Positions 8,429 through 18,180 of a DNA stretch of 64,000 bases are shown here, piece by piece. The stretch's first letter is position 1. Every line of letters starts with the position of its first letter. The translations under genes and the position numbers were made by a program. The stretch is from Sphingomonas mali NBRC 15500 (lineage in GTDB: Bacteria > Pseudomonadota > Alphaproteobacteria > Sphingomonadales > Sphingomonadaceae), in assembly GCF_001598415.1 (NCBI RefSeq), contig NZ_BCYX01000006.1, forward strand, positions 1-64,000. The letters are read 5' to 3'. The notes below the pieces were generated by a model. That model ran no database searches. It was given only the letters and a program-made list of their open reading frames with translations, and was not told the DNA's origin.

Positions 8429-8929
8429 ATGTGGGGCAAGGTTTTGGCTGTCGCGGCGGCCATGGCCGTTTCCGCGCCGGCCTTCGCGGCAGATCGGATT
8501 GTCGACGTGAGCAGCGTCGATGGCGTTGCCGCGCTGATGCGCGAGGCGGGTTACAAAGCGGAGATCAAGGTCGGCAAGGACGGCGACTCCTATATCGAGA
8601 GCGCGATCGGCGGAAACGATTTTCAGATCCTGTTCTACGGCTGCGAAAACAAGGTCGGCTGCGACTCGTTCGATTTCTACAGCTGGTTCAAGAAGGAACC
8701 GTTCTTCTCCACCGACATGGCGAATGAATGGAACGCGAATAACCGTTTCCTGAAGGTCGCGATCGATTCGGACGGCGATCTGTCCGAATACGCCTACATC
8801 TCTACCATCGGCAAAATGACCTACGACAATTTCAAGGATTATGTCGCCTGGTACGGCTCGACGGATGCCGACTTGGTCAAGTTCGTCGCCGAGCGTCGCA
8901 AGGCGGCGGCAGCGGCCGGGGCGAAATAG
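8429..8929 (+). CDS. Secreted YbjN-domain protein
   Basis: This 166-residue protein begins with a clear Sec signal peptide (KVLAVAAAMAVSAPAFA, cleavage before ADRIVD). The rest matches the YbjN fold: VSSVDGVAALMREAGYKAEI, a central SFDFYSWFKK segment with two flanking cysteines in YGCENKVGCDSFD, and WNANNRFLKVAID. YbjN-type proteins are small, probably non-enzymatic sensory or chaperone-like proteins. The two Cys suggest a disulfide in the periplasm. It ends two bases from the stop of the convergent moaB. Confidence 0.75.
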   Translation: MWGKVLAVAAAMAVSAPAFAADRIVDVSSVDGVAALMREAGYKAEIKVGKDGDSYIESAIGGNDFQILFYGCENKVGCDSFDFYSWFKKEPFFSTDMANEWNANNRFLKVAIDSDGDLSEYAYISTIGKMTYDNFKDYVAWYGSTDADLVKFVAERRKAAAAAGAK

Positions 8930-8930
8930 C

Positions 8931-9458
8931 CTATCGCTCGGTCAGCCGCGGCATGAGTTCGACGAAATTGCAGGGGCGAAAACGGCCGTCGAGTTGGTCC
9001 CTGAGGATCATATCCCAGCCGTCCTTCACTGCCCCCGTCGATCCGGGCAGCGCGAAGATATAGGTGCCGCCGGCGACGCAGGCGCAGGCCCGCGACTGGA
9101 TCGTCGAGGTGCCGATCGTCTGATAGCTCAGCCAGCGGAAGAGCTCGCCGAAACCGGGAATCATCTTTTCGGCGACGGCTTCCACCGCCTCGGGCGTGAC
9201 GTCGCGCCCGGTCACGCCGGTGCCGCCAGTGGTGAGGATGACGTCTATCCCGGGATCCTGGATCCACGCGGCGAGTTGCTCGATGATCGTGTCGAGATCG
9301 TCGCGTTCGATCGTACGGGCGGCGAGGATGTGGCCGGCACTCGTCAGCCGCTCGACCAGCGCGTCGCCCGATTTGTCTTCAGCCAAGCCGCGCGTGTCGG
9401 AGACGGTCAGGACCGCGATCCGAACGGGCACGAAATTGCGGCTGTCGTCGATCGGCAC
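8931..9458 (-). CDS. moaB: Molybdenum cofactor biosynthesis protein B
   Basis: A 175-residue protein of the MoaB/Mog/MogA fold, which binds molybdopterin and adenylates it or supports that step. The motif [17 protein letters not shown] (about residues 83-99) is the classic pterin-binding loop. The start is GTG (complement of 9456-9458), which directly abuts the TAA stop of the lytic transglycosylase upstream, so the two genes are translationally adjacent. No other molybdopterin genes are in the window. Confidence 0.92.
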   Translation of the reverse strand: MPIDDSRNFVPVRIAVLTVSDTRGLAEDKSGDALVERLTSAGHILAARTIERDDLDTIIEQLAAWIQDPGIDVILTTGGTGVTGRDVTPEAVEAVAEKMIPGFGELFRWLSYQTIGTSTIQSRACACVAGGTYIFALPGSTGAVKDGWDMILRDQLDGRFRPCNFVELMPRLTER

Positions 9459-11195
9459 TTATTTGGAAGGAGTCAGGCGGACTGCGCTCGGCCCGGACAG
9501 CCCCGGGAATTTGGGCCACATGCCCTGCGCTAGCGCTTCACGGCTCGGCGATTTCACCCGGCCGTCCTTGCCCTCGTACATCCAGTAATTGCGCAGCACC
9601 GTGGTGACGTAACCGCGCGTTTCCCAATAGGGGATCGACTCGATGTACAGAAGCGGATCGCCCCCATCCTTGACGATGCCGTTCCATTCCATGACCGGAA
9701 CGGGGCCTGCGTTATAAGCGGCGATCACCTTGGGCAGATAGCCGCCAGTGAAACCCTGGGTACTCAGGCGCTCGAGCGTCCGCTGGCCGACCGCCATGTT
9801 GACCGACGGCAGCGACAGCGCGCCGCGATCGACAGTGATGCCACGTTCACGCGCATAATCGACCGCCGCGGCAGGCATGATCTGCATCAGGCCATAAGCA
9901 CCCGCCGGGCTGATCACGTCCTTGCGGAAGCGCGATTCCTGGAGTGCGTGGGCGTAGACCAACGCCTTGTCGACGGTCCAGCCGCCGGCCGGCGCCCATT
10001 TCGGGGCTGGGAAGCGCGCGATCGTCGGCGCCTTCGTCCCCTCGGGGCAGTTATTACCCAGCCACATCACCGTCTCGGGCAGATTGAGCGTCTCGGTCAG
10101 GCGCACCAGCGACGCATATTCGTTCTTGGGGCCGATCTTCGCCTGCTGCTTGAGCACGTCGTCGGCCAAACCGGTCTCGCCGATCTCGACCAAAGCGGCG
10201 GCGACGCGGACATTCGGGCGGTTTTGCAATTTGTCCCAGTCGGCGAGCATCAGTTCGTCCGGAACCGGTGGCTTTTCCTTGATGCCCAGCTGCTGGCGAG
10301 CGAGCATGCCGTAAAAGGTCTCGTCGAGCTGGGCGGCGTTTTTAAGCCGCGCTTCGACCAATTGCGGCCGACCGCATTTCATGTCGGCGCGCGCTGCCCA
10401 ATAGAGACCGGCGGCGCGGAGCTCGACATCGCTGGCCCGAGCCGCGACGTTGACGAAAGCGCGCGCCGCCTCGGTGCAATCGCCCTGACGCCAGGCCGCG
10501 AGCCCGCCGACCCATTCGCCCTGGACTGCCCAGTCGCCCGTACCGACGCGTGCCTTGGCAGCCATCAGACGTGCGCTGGCGTCATTGCCTTGCAGATAAT
10601 AGATCCAGGCAACGCGCTGCTGCCATTCGATCTGCGCTTCGGGGGTGAGGTTGGTGGTCGATTCGAGCAACGCCTGCGCGCCGGGACCGTCGTCATTCTT
10701 GATCATCGGCTGCATCTTGAGGGCGAGCTCGGCAGCGGCGAGGTCGTATTTGGTCGGCTTGGCACGGCCACGGGTCGAGGCGCCGTTATTCCACACCAGC
10801 CGTTGCTGGTAGGGGAGCGCCGGCGCGGTCACGCCGCGCGAGGCGAGGATGCGGGCGATGGTCGGCCCCTCGGGCAATTCCGGCGCGGCGGTGACCACCG
10901 CTAGCAGCGGGTCGTTCTCGACCTTTGGCGAGCCTTTGGCGGTATAGAGTTCGGCGAGCGCGATCGAATGGAGCGGCCCCGGTTTCATCGCGGTCAGCTG
11001 CAACTGCGCATCGTCCCAGCGCTTTTCGTGGATCGCCTTGAACACTGCGGCATAACCGGTGCGCTGATCCGCATCGAGCTGGGCCGGAATGCCGCGCGCC
11101 ATCACGGCGGATGCGGGCGGGTTGCCGGCGGCGGCAGCAGGTAGCACAGGGGCAAATACCAGCGCCGAAGCGACGAGAAAACGCGCGACTTTCAC
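9459..11195 (-). CDS. Soluble lytic murein transglycosylase
   Basis: A 578-residue Slt70-like enzyme that cuts peptidoglycan between MurNAc and GlcNAc with 1,6-anhydro formation in the periplasm. It has a signal peptide (VARFLVASALVFAPVLPAAAA), a long helical superhelix domain, and a C-terminal SLT domain. The catalytic Glu is in ALQESRFRKDVISPAGAYG, followed by LMQIMPAAA and AYNAGPVPV. The start is GTG, overlapping the TGA stop of the upstream gene by four bases (GTGA), so translation is probably coupled. It is one of two SLT-domain proteins in the window; the other is at 25458-27440. Confidence 0.92.
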   Translation of the reverse strand: MKVARFLVASALVFAPVLPAAAAGNPPASAVMARGIPAQLDADQRTGYAAVFKAIHEKRWDDAQLQLTAMKPGPLHSIALAELYTAKGSPKVENDPLLAVVTAAPELPEGPTIARILASRGVTAPALPYQQRLVWNNGASTRGRAKPTKYDLAAAELALKMQPMIKNDDGPGAQALLESTTNLTPEAQIEWQQRVAWIYYLQGNDASARLMAAKARVGTGDWAVQGEWVGGLAAWRQGDCTEAARAFVNVAARASDVELRAAGLYWAARADMKCGRPQLVEARLKNAAQLDETFYGMLARQQLGIKEKPPVPDELMLADWDKLQNRPNVRVAAALVEIGETGLADDVLKQQAKIGPKNEYASLVRLTETLNLPETVMWLGNNCPEGTKAPTIARFPAPKWAPAGGWTVDKALVYAHALQESRFRKDVISPAGAYGLMQIMPAAAVDYARERGITVDRGALSLPSVNMAVGQRTLERLSTQGFTGGYLPKVIAAYNAGPVPVMEWNGIVKDGGDPLLYIESIPYWETRGYVTTVLRNYWMYEGKDGRVKSPSREALAQGMWPKFPGLSGPSAVRLTPSK

Positions 11196-11926
11196 TCAAA
11201 TCCCCCCATCAACACTCTGAGGTCCTTCCAGGCATCGGCTTTGGCGACAGGCTTCTCCAACAGGAAGCGAGGATGAAAACTGGCGACAACCTCGCTTGTC
11301 CCGCCGTCATGGTTAACCTTGCGTAAACTTGCACGGGCATTGGCGACGTCCAACCCCGTGATTGCACGGCTCGCCGCATTACCTAGTGCGAGCACCCGTT
11401 TGGGCCGCGCCAGCGACAGGTGATGGCGGATCAGCGCCTCGAGTTTCTGGCCCGTTTCCTCGGTCACGCGGCCGGCCGGCGGACGCTTTACCGTCAAGGC
11501 GGCGAGATAGATCGACTCGCGGTCCCGGCCGATCGCCGCGAGCATGCGATCGAACAGCGCGCCCGCATTGCCCGACAGTAATTGGCCGGCGGCATCGTCC
11601 TCACGATCGGGCATGTCGACGACGATCATCAATCCGCTGGCGACGTCGCCTTGCGTGCCGAGCGGCTGGCCCGGCCAACCCGCTTCGGGAGCGGCGGCGC
11701 CAAGTCGCCACACGGTGAACTCTTCCAGCGTCGCCGGCAGGGTAGGCGGCGCGACGACAGCTTCGGCCACTTGCCCGGGCAACCGCTCGACGACGGACGG
11801 GGCGCCGGCGCGCGCAAGCCAGTCACGCGGCGAATCGTCGATTTCGCAATCGACTCCCGCGTCGCGCCACCATTCGAGCGCACTGGCGATACTCGCCCGC
11901 CAATCGTGATTCTGGTCAGCCCCCAT
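11192..11926 (-). CDS. Uracil-DNA glycosylase-like protein, degenerate family 4 type
   Basis: This protein of about 244 residues has the outline of the family 4 uracil-DNA glycosylases: GQLLSGNAGALFDRMLAAIGRDRESIYLAALTVKRPP followed by RPKRVLALGNAASRAITG and, near the end, the histidine motif SFHPRFLLEKP. Two things are off. The usual GEAPG uracil-binding motif reads VVDMPDREDD, and only one Cys is present, so the 4Fe-4S cluster of family 4 cannot form. Activity on uracil is therefore doubtful. The start used here is the MGADQNHDW methionine; an upstream ATG at 11965 is possible. It overlaps the transglycosylase by four bases and is divergent from the ETF-QO gene. Confidence 0.75.
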   Translation of the reverse strand: MGADQNHDWRASIASALEWWRDAGVDCEIDDSPRDWLARAGAPSVVERLPGQVAEAVVAPPTLPATLEEFTVWRLGAAAPEAGWPGQPLGTQGDVASGLMIVVDMPDREDDAAGQLLSGNAGALFDRMLAAIGRDRESIYLAALTVKRPPAGRVTEETGQKLEALIRHHLSLARPKRVLALGNAASRAITGLDVANARASLRKVNHDGGTSEVVASFHPRFLLEKPVAKADAWKDLRVLMGGFE

Positions 11927-12047
11927 AGCCGGTCGCATAGAGTCCCAGCTTGACCGCGGGGTCAATTCGTTGGCACCGCATTCGCCGACAGACCGTTGTC
12001 GTCATACGATGACTGGTCTTCTGAGGGTCCCAACGGGAGGAAAAGGG

Positions 12048-13706
12048 ATGAGCGAACGCGAGTCGATGCCGTACGACGTGGTGATCGTCGGCGCCGGGCC
12101 GGCGGGCCTGTCGGCGGCGATCCGCCTGAAGCAACTCGCGGCCGAAAAGGGCGCGGAGATTTCGGTCTGCGTGCTCGAAAAGGGCTCAGAGGTCGGCGCG
12201 CACATCCTGTCGGGGGCGGTGGTCGACCCGCGCAGCCTCGACGAACTGATCCCCGGTTGGCGCGACAAAGGCTGCCCGATGGCCGAGACCCCGGTCACCG
12301 ACAACCAGCATTGGGTGCTGACCAAGAAGCGTCGCTTCAAGCTGCCCGAGTTCATCTCGCCCGGCTTCATGCACAACAAGGGCACCTATACCGGTAGCCT
12401 GGGCAACCTTTGCCGCTGGTTGGCAGGACAGGCGGAGGAGCTCGGGGTCGAGATCTTCCCCGGCTTCGCCGCGGCGGAAATTCTCTATAGCGACGACGGC
12501 AAGGTGAAGGGGGTGGCGACCGGCGACATGGGGGTCGCGCGCGACGGCACGCACAAGCCCGATTACCAGCCGGGGCTCGAACTCCACGCCAAATACACTT
12601 TCTTTTCGGAAGGCGCGCGCGGGCATCTGACGCGCCAATTGGTCGACCGCTTCGACTTGCGCGCCGATTGCGAGCCGCAAGTCTATGGCCTTGGCATCAA
12701 GGAATTGTGGGATATCGACCCCGCAAACCACGTTCCCGGCCGCGTGATCCACTCGCAAGGCTGGCCGCTCAGCGAGAGCGGATCGGACGGTGGCGGCTTC
12801 CTCTATCACCAGGCCAATGGGCAGGTCGCGCTCGGGTTCGTCACCTGGCTCAATTATTCGAACCCGTATCTCTCGCCGTTCCAGGAACTGCAGCGCTGGA
12901 AGACGCATCCCGCCGTCGCCGAGATCCTGAAGGGCGCCAAGCGTGTGTCGTATGGCGCGCGCGCGATCAGCGACGGCGGCTATCAATCGGTGCCCAAGCT
13001 GGTGATGCCGGGGGCGGCACTGATCGGCGACAGCGCCGGTTTCCTCAACGTGCCGCGGATCAAGGGCACGCATACCGCGATGAAGTCCGGCATGATGGCG
13101 GCCGAAGCGGCGTTCGATGCGGTCCAGGGCGGCCGCGAAGGCGACGAACTTACTGCCTACCCAGACGCGTACGACAAGAGCTGGGTGAAGAAGGAGTTGT
13201 CGGTCGTCCGCAACGTCCTGCCGCTTGTCGAGAAATATGGCGAATTCCTCGGCACGATCCTTTCGGGCATCAACATGTGGCTCGAAAGCTGGGGCATCAA
13301 AATGCCCTATACGATGAAGCACCATGCCGATCACACGACGCTGTGGCGCAAGGATATGGTCAAGCCGATCGACTATCCCAAGCCCGACGGGGTGCTGACC
13401 TTCGACCGCCTGTCTTCGGTGTTCCTGTCGAACACCAACCACGAAGAGGATCAGCCGGTCCATCTGACGCTCAAGGACCCCGACATCCCGATCGACTATG
13501 ATCTGCCGATGTATGACGAGCCGGCGCAGCGTTATTGCCCGGCGGGCGTTTATGAGATCGTCGGGCAGGAAGAGGGCAATCCGCGCTTCGTGATCAACGC
13601 GCAGAATTGCGTCCACTGCAAGACGTGCGACATCAAGGACCCGACCCAGAATATCGTCTGGGTGGTGCCGGAGGGTGGCGGAGGACCGAACTATCCCAAT
13701 ATGTAA
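12048..13706 (+). CDS. Electron transfer flavoprotein-ubiquinone oxidoreductase
   Basis: This 552-residue membrane-associated flavoprotein passes electrons from ETF to ubiquinone during fatty acid and amino acid oxidation. The FAD-binding Rossmann motif is VVIVGAGPAGLSAAIRL near residue 9. GAHILSGAVVDPRSLDELIP is a family marker. The C-terminal ferredoxin-like part CVHCKTCDIKDPTQNIVW binds the [4Fe-4S] cluster together with an upstream Cys in YCPAGVYE. ATG at 12048 has a strong GGGAGG site eight bases upstream; an earlier in-frame ATG at 11970 lacks one. No ETF alpha/beta genes are in the window. The TPR gene starts inside its 3' end. Confidence 0.96.
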   Translation: MSERESMPYDVVIVGAGPAGLSAAIRLKQLAAEKGAEISVCVLEKGSEVGAHILSGAVVDPRSLDELIPGWRDKGCPMAETPVTDNQHWVLTKKRRFKLPEFISPGFMHNKGTYTGSLGNLCRWLAGQAEELGVEIFPGFAAAEILYSDDGKVKGVATGDMGVARDGTHKPDYQPGLELHAKYTFFSEGARGHLTRQLVDRFDLRADCEPQVYGLGIKELWDIDPANHVPGRVIHSQGWPLSESGSDGGGFLYHQANGQVALGFVTWLNYSNPYLSPFQELQRWKTHPAVAEILKGAKRVSYGARAISDGGYQSVPKLVMPGAALIGDSAGFLNVPRIKGTHTAMKSGMMAAEAAFDAVQGGREGDELTAYPDAYDKSWVKKELSVVRNVLPLVEKYGEFLGTILSGINMWLESWGIKMPYTMKHHADHTTLWRKDMVKPIDYPKPDGVLTFDRLSSVFLSNTNHEEDQPVHLTLKDPDIPIDYDLPMYDEPAQRYCPAGVYEIVGQEEGNPRFVINAQNCVHCKTCDIKDPTQNIVWVVPEGGGGPNYPNM

Positions 13707-15294
13707 GCCCGCTGTTGTCGCATGCGCCGCGCTGATGGCCGCGTTCGTCCCGGCGAGCGCGCAGGCCGACGATTATGGCGCGTTCGGCCGCGCCCGGGTC
13801 GCGGCGGCGAACGGCAATGTCGGCGTCGCCGCCCAGCAATATGGCATCGCGCTGACCAATGCTCCCGGCGATCCGACCGTCGCCAACCGCGCTTTTCGTC
13901 AGGCGATGGCGGCGGGCGATCTGGTCCTCGCGCGGCGCGCCGTGGCGGCCTTGGGGACCGACGCGCCGAACGATGCCAAGCTGCTGCTGCTCGCCGATGC
14001 GGTGAAGAGCGGCAGTCCTGTTGCCGTCGACAAGGCATTGGCATCGCTCGACAAGACGCCGTTCGACTTCTTCGCGCCCGCGGTCCGCGCCTGGCAGGAA
14101 TTCGGCCGCGGCGGGGATCCCACGGCGAGTCTGGCGGCAACCGGACGCACCGGCGCGATCGGTCATATCATGCTCGAACAACGCGCGCTGATCCTGATCG
14201 CGCGCGACGATATTCCGGGCGCCGCGAAGGCGCTGTCAGCAGAATTGCGCGGCAGCAGCGGTGGCCTCGATTTGCGCTATTCGGCGGCGGAATTGCTGAT
14301 GGGGCAGGGCAATGATGCTCTTGCGCGTGACTTGCTTGGCGGCTCTGATCCCGAAGTGGCCACGGTGCGGAGCCACCTTCGCGCCGTCAAGGCGACACCG
14401 ATGGTCGGCATTGCGCGGCTATACACGCGCGTTGCCGCGGACCTGACCGATCCCGGCACGACCCCGATCGCGATCACGCTGGCGCGCTCGGCGCTGATCC
14501 TCGATCCCGACGACGGCCGCGCGCGCCTGTTGCTCGCCGCGGCGCTCGAGCGGCAGGGCGCGCATGACCGTGCGCTGACCGTGCTGGGCGAGATCGCGCC
14601 GAATACGGCCTATCACGCGCTCGCCCAGTCGATCCGTGTCGAGGTGCTGCGCGCCAAGGGCGATATGCCGGGGGCAATCGCCACCGCCAAGGCGCTTGCC
14701 GACGCGCCCGACGGTGATGCCGATAGCGCCGAACATTACGGCAACATGCTGCTGATCGCGAACCGCCCGTTGGAAGCGGCGGTTGCGTATGAGAAGGCGC
14801 GCGACCGGTTGGGTGACGATGCCGGCTGGGCGGTCTGGCTGCAGATCGGATCGGCCTATGACAAAGCCGGTCGTTGGGAACTGGCCCGAGCCGCGCTCGA
14901 ACGCGCGGTGGCGCTTGGTCCCGACCAGGCGGTCGCGCTCAATTATTACGGCTATTCGCTGATCGAACATGGCGGCGACGCGACACGTGCGGTGGCGATG
15001 CTCGAAAAGGCCAATGCTCTCGCGCCAAACCAGCCCGCCATCGCCGATTCGCTCGGCTGGGCCTATTTCCGGCGCGGCGAGCCCGACCGCGCGCTGCCCC
15101 TGCTCGAATCAGCCGGTGCCGCTTCGCCCGCCGACGCCGAGATCGCCGAGCATCTCGGCGACGTCTATTGGGCGGTCGGGCGCCGGTACGAGGCGCGTTA
15201 CGCCTGGAAAGCGGCGCGAGTGGTGGCAAAGCCCGACGCGACCACACGGCTCGACGCCAAGATCCTCAACGGCCCGGCCGCGACGCGCTCGTGA
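13675..15294 (+). CDS. Secreted TPR protein
   Basis: This 539-residue protein has an N-terminal signal peptide (KPAVVACAALMAAFVPASAQA) and tetratricopeptide-type helical repeats. The clearest lie in the C-terminal half, such as AWAVWLQIGSAYDKAGRWELARAALERAVALGP, NYYGYSLIEHGGDATRAVAMLEKANAL and ADSLGWAYFRRGEPDRALPLLESA. TPRs act as protein-docking scaffolds, probably in the periplasm or at the outer membrane. The start is GTG at 13675, overlapping the ETF-QO gene by 32 bases; no better start exists before the signal sequence. Its stop overlaps the ispE start (GTGA). Confidence 0.8.
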   Translation: MAEDRTIPICKPAVVACAALMAAFVPASAQADDYGAFGRARVAAANGNVGVAAQQYGIALTNAPGDPTVANRAFRQAMAAGDLVLARRAVAALGTDAPNDAKLLLLADAVKSGSPVAVDKALASLDKTPFDFFAPAVRAWQEFGRGGDPTASLAATGRTGAIGHIMLEQRALILIARDDIPGAAKALSAELRGSSGGLDLRYSAAELLMGQGNDALARDLLGGSDPEVATVRSHLRAVKATPMVGIARLYTRVAADLTDPGTTPIAITLARSALILDPDDGRARLLLAAALERQGAHDRALTVLGEIAPNTAYHALAQSIRVEVLRAKGDMPGAIATAKALADAPDGDADSAEHYGNMLLIANRPLEAAVAYEKARDRLGDDAGWAVWLQIGSAYDKAGRWELARAALERAVALGPDQAVALNYYGYSLIEHGGDATRAVAMLEKANALAPNQPAIADSLGWAYFRRGEPDRALPLLESAGAASPADAEIAEHLGDVYWAVGRRYEARYAWKAARVVAKPDATTRLDAKILNGPAATRS

Positions 15295-16211
15295 CCATCG
15301 TCGAAGCGGCGCCGGCCAAGATCAACTTGGCACTCCACGTTCGCGCTCGGCGAGCGGATGGCTATCACGAGATCGAGACGTTGTTCGCGTTCCTGCGCGA
15401 TGGCGACACCGTGTCGGTCGAGGAGAGCGACAGTGACTCGTTCGCGCTGACTGGGCCGTTCGCGGGGGCGCTGAGTGGTGAGGGCAATAATCTCGTCCTG
15501 GCCGCGCGCGATGATTTCGCCGCAGCGCTTGGGGCGCTGCCCCCGCTCGCAATCACGCTCGACAAGCATTTGCCGGTGGCGTCGGGGATCGGGGGTGGGT
15601 CGGCCGATGCTGCCGCGACGCTGCGCGCGCTGGCGCGGTTGAAGGGGGTTGATCCTTCGGCCCTCGCGGATATCGCATTGGGGCTTGGCTCGGACGTTCC
15701 TGCATGCCTGCTGGGAAAAAGCGCTGTAGGAAAGGGGCGCGGTGAGCGCTTGCAGGTCGTTGAAGGGCTGAGCGATCTTCCAGTACTGCTTGTGAATCCA
15801 CGCATTGCCGTCTCAACGGCTGCCGTCTTCCGCGGCTGGGACGGAATCGATCGGGGGCCTCTATTCCCTCGTCACCCCGGCCTTGTGCCGGGGTCCACGG
15901 AGCCGCAAATCCCTGATATTGAGGATACGCGGCACGGTGGATGCCGGGACAAGCCCGGCATGACGGAATGGCTCGTTGCTGCCATTGAAGGTCGCAACGA
16001 TCTCGAAGCGCCCGCCCGCGCCTTGGCCCCTATGATCGGCGCCGTGATCGACCTGCTCGCCGCCCAGCGTGGCGTCACGCTCGCCCGGATGTCCGGATCC
16101 GGCGCCACCTGCTTCGCTCTGTTCGACAACGAGGCCGCGCGCACCACTGCCGCGCAGACGATCAGGAGCGCCCAACCCGGTTGGTGGTGTCTCGAATCGA
16201 CACTCGCGTGA
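15291..16211 (+). CDS. ispE: 4-diphosphocytidyl-2-C-methyl-D-erythritol kinase with an in-frame repeat
   Basis: A GHMP kinase of the MEP isoprenoid pathway that phosphorylates CDP-methylerythritol. [21 protein letters not shown] is the N-terminal signature, [19 protein letters not shown] the ATP-binding glycine-rich loop, and [12 protein letters not shown] the C-terminal GHMP motif. The protein is 306 residues, some 20-30 longer than usual. The excess is explained by a 96-bp palindromic repeat at 15870-15965 translated in frame (RHPGLVPGS...CRDKPGMT) between DRGPL and [13 protein letters not shown]. The active-site regions lie outside the insert, so function is probably kept. Start GTG at 15291 overlaps the TPR stop by four bases. 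Confidence 0.93.
   Translation: MTIVEAAPAKINLALHVRARRADGYHEIETLFAFLRDGDTVSVEESDSDSFALTGPFAGALSGEGNNLVLAARDDFAAALGALPPLAITLDKHLPVASGIGGGSADAAATLRALARLKGVDPSALADIALGLGSDVPACLLGKSAVGKGRGERLQVVEGLSDLPVLLVNPRIAVSTAAVFRGWDGIDRGPLFPRHPGLVPGSTEPQIPDIEDTRHGGCRDKPGMTEWLVAAIEGRNDLEAPARALAPMIGAVIDLLAAQRGVTLARMSGSGATCFALFDNEAARTTAAQTIRSAQPGWWCLESTLA
15870..15965. repeat. Dispersed inverted repeat inserted in ispE
   Basis: A 96-bp element with 29-base imperfect inverted ends (15870-15898 and 15937-15965), each arm rich in CCCGG...CCGGG. The length is exactly 32 codons and contains no stop in the ispE frame. The translation includes HPGLVPGST, which is a frequent by-product of this repeat type. Confidence 0.9.
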
Positions 16212-16343
16212 CAGAATTGCGTGCCAGCGCGGGACCGCCCGACCGCGCTTAACCATCGTCAGCCGCCCGAGTCCTCAACTGGCCCCCAACTTGCTGAGTG
16301 ACGGCTACGCAGGTCCGTCTCCACGCCGCGCCCGCGCATGGTC

Positions 16344-16426
16344 TCCGGTTAAAACCGGACGTCATCGGTCGTGGGAGCGGCTTCGGCCGCTCCCCGCCAC
16401 ACCGGCATACGCAATAGTCTTGCGTA
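16344..16426 (+). promoter_or_regulatory. Three tandem perfect hairpins in the ilvD leader
   Basis: Between ispE and ilvD (247 bases) there are three consecutive perfect stem-loops: TCCGGTT/AACCGGA at 16344-16359; a 9-bp stem GGGAGCGGC/GCCGCTCCC closed by a TTCG loop at 16373-16394; and TACGCAA/TTGCGTA with a five-base loop at 16408-16426. The ilvD ATG is 33 bases further on. They could form an attenuator or a structured leader. No leader peptide rich in Ile, Leu or Val codons was recognised. Confidence 0.45.
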
Positions 16427-16458
16427 AATGGGTCTTCTCGCGACATAGGCGTCGCGCC

Positions 16459-18180
16459 ATGACCCACACATTCGACAAATCGAAACTCCCCAGCCGTCAC
16501 GTCTCGGTTGGTCCGGAGCGCGCCCCTCACCGCAGCTATTATTACGCCATGGGCCTGACCGAGGAGGAGATCGCACGCCCGTTCGTCGCGCTCGCTTCGG
16601 CCGGCAACGATTCGGCGCCGTGCAACACCACGCTCGACGCGCAGGCCGATGCCGCGCGGCGCGGCGTCGAGCAGGGCGGGGGCATGCCGCGGCGCTTCAA
16701 CACGATCACCGTGACCGACGGCATCGCGATGGGGCATCAGGGGATGAAAGCCTCGCTGGTCAGCCGCGAGGTCATCGCCGATTCGGTCGAGCTGTCGGTG
16801 CGCGGCCATTGCTATGACGCGCTGGTCGGCTTTGCCGGGTGCGACAAGTCGCTGCCGGGAATGATGATGGCGATGCTCCGCCTCAATATCCCGTCGATCT
16901 TCGTTTATGGCGGGTCTATCCTGCCCGGCCGCTTCCACGACCGTGACGTCACGGTGAAGGACGTGTTCGAGGTTGTCGGCCGCTATGCCGCCGGCAATTG
17001 CCCGCTGTCCGAAGTGCACGAGCTCGAACGCGTGGCCTGTCCGGGGCATGGCGCGTGCGGCGGCCAGTATACAGCCAATACGATGGCATGCGTTGGCGAG
17101 GCGATAGGATTATCCTTGCCGAACAGTAATATGGTCCCGGCTCCTTACACCACGCGTGAACAGATTGCGGTGTCGGCCGGCGCCCAGGTGATGGAGTTGC
17201 TGGCGAGGAATATCCGCCCGCGCGACATTTGTACTCGTCAGGCCTTCGAGAATGCCGCGCGGATCGTCGCGGCAACCGGCGGCTCAACCAATGGTGCGCT
17301 CCATTTGCCGGCGATGGCGCACGAAGCGGGGATCGAGTTCGACCTGTTCGACGTCGCCGAGATCTTCAAGACCACGCCTTATTGCGCCGATCTCCAGCCC
17401 GGTGGCCAATATGTCGCCCGCGACATGTATGATGCAGGCGGGGTCTATATGCTGATGAAGACCCTGCTTGCCGAAGGGTTTCTGCATGGCGACTGCCTGA
17501 CGGTGACCGGCAAGACGCTGGGCGAGAATATCGATCAGGTGACGTGGAACCCTGACCAAAAGGTCATCTACGACGCCAAGACACCGATCACCCCGACCGG
17601 TGGCGTCGTCGGCCTGCGCGGCACGCTGGCGCCGGAGGGCGCGATCGTGAAGGTCGCCGGGCTTCACCATCTGCAGTTCGCCGGACCGGCGCGCGTGTTC
17701 GATTGCGAAGAGGAATGCTTCGCCGCGGTCGAGGCCCGCCAGATCAACGAAGGCGAGGTGATCGTCATCCGCTATGAGGGGCCGAAGGGCGGCCCGGGCA
17801 TGCGCGAGATGCTATCGACCACCGCGGCTTTATACGGCCAGGGTATGGGCGAGAAGGTCGCGCTGATCACCGACGGGCGTTTCTCGGGTGCGACGCGCGG
17901 CTTCTGCATCGGCCATGTCGGCCCCGAAGCCGCCGATTGCGGTCCGATCGCGTTGATCGCGGACGGCGACATGATCCGGATCGATGCCGAAACCGGGACG
18001 ATCGACCTCGATGTCGCGGAGGATGTCCTCGCCGAACGTCGCAAGGCGTGGAAGGCGCGGGTGTCCGATTATGGGTCGGGCGCTTTGTGGCGCTATGCGC
18101 AGAATGTCGGCCCTGCCTATAAGGGCGCCGTGACCCATCCCGGAGCGGCGGCCGAAACCCATGTCTACGCGGATATCTAG
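16459..18180 (+). CDS. ilvD: Dihydroxy-acid dehydratase
   Basis: A 573-residue enzyme of the IlvD/Edd family that makes the 2-keto acid precursors of isoleucine, valine and leucine. The Fe-S cysteines are in [31 protein letters not shown] and [37 protein letters not shown] is the C-terminal signature. The [19 protein letters not shown] segment and overall length favour IlvD over phosphogluconate dehydratase. The ATG at 16459 matches the family N-terminus ([23 protein letters not shown]); the open frame upstream is only non-coding leader. The lipoprotein gene begins 20 bases before its stop. Confidence 0.95.
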   Translation: MTHTFDKSKLPSRHVSVGPERAPHRSYYYAMGLTEEEIARPFVALASAGNDSAPCNTTLDAQADAARRGVEQGGGMPRRFNTITVTDGIAMGHQGMKASLVSREVIADSVELSVRGHCYDALVGFAGCDKSLPGMMMAMLRLNIPSIFVYGGSILPGRFHDRDVTVKDVFEVVGRYAAGNCPLSEVHELERVACPGHGACGGQYTANTMACVGEAIGLSLPNSNMVPAPYTTREQIAVSAGAQVMELLARNIRPRDICTRQAFENAARIVAATGGSTNGALHLPAMAHEAGIEFDLFDVAEIFKTTPYCADLQPGGQYVARDMYDAGGVYMLMKTLLAEGFLHGDCLTVTGKTLGENIDQVTWNPDQKVIYDAKTPITPTGGVVGLRGTLAPEGAIVKVAGLHHLQFAGPARVFDCEEECFAAVEARQINEGEVIVIRYEGPKGGPGMREMLSTTAALYGQGMGEKVALITDGRFSGATRGFCIGHVGPEAADCGPIALIADGDMIRIDAETGTIDLDVAEDVLAERRKAWKARVSDYGSGALWRYAQNVGPAYKGAVTHPGAAAETHVYADI

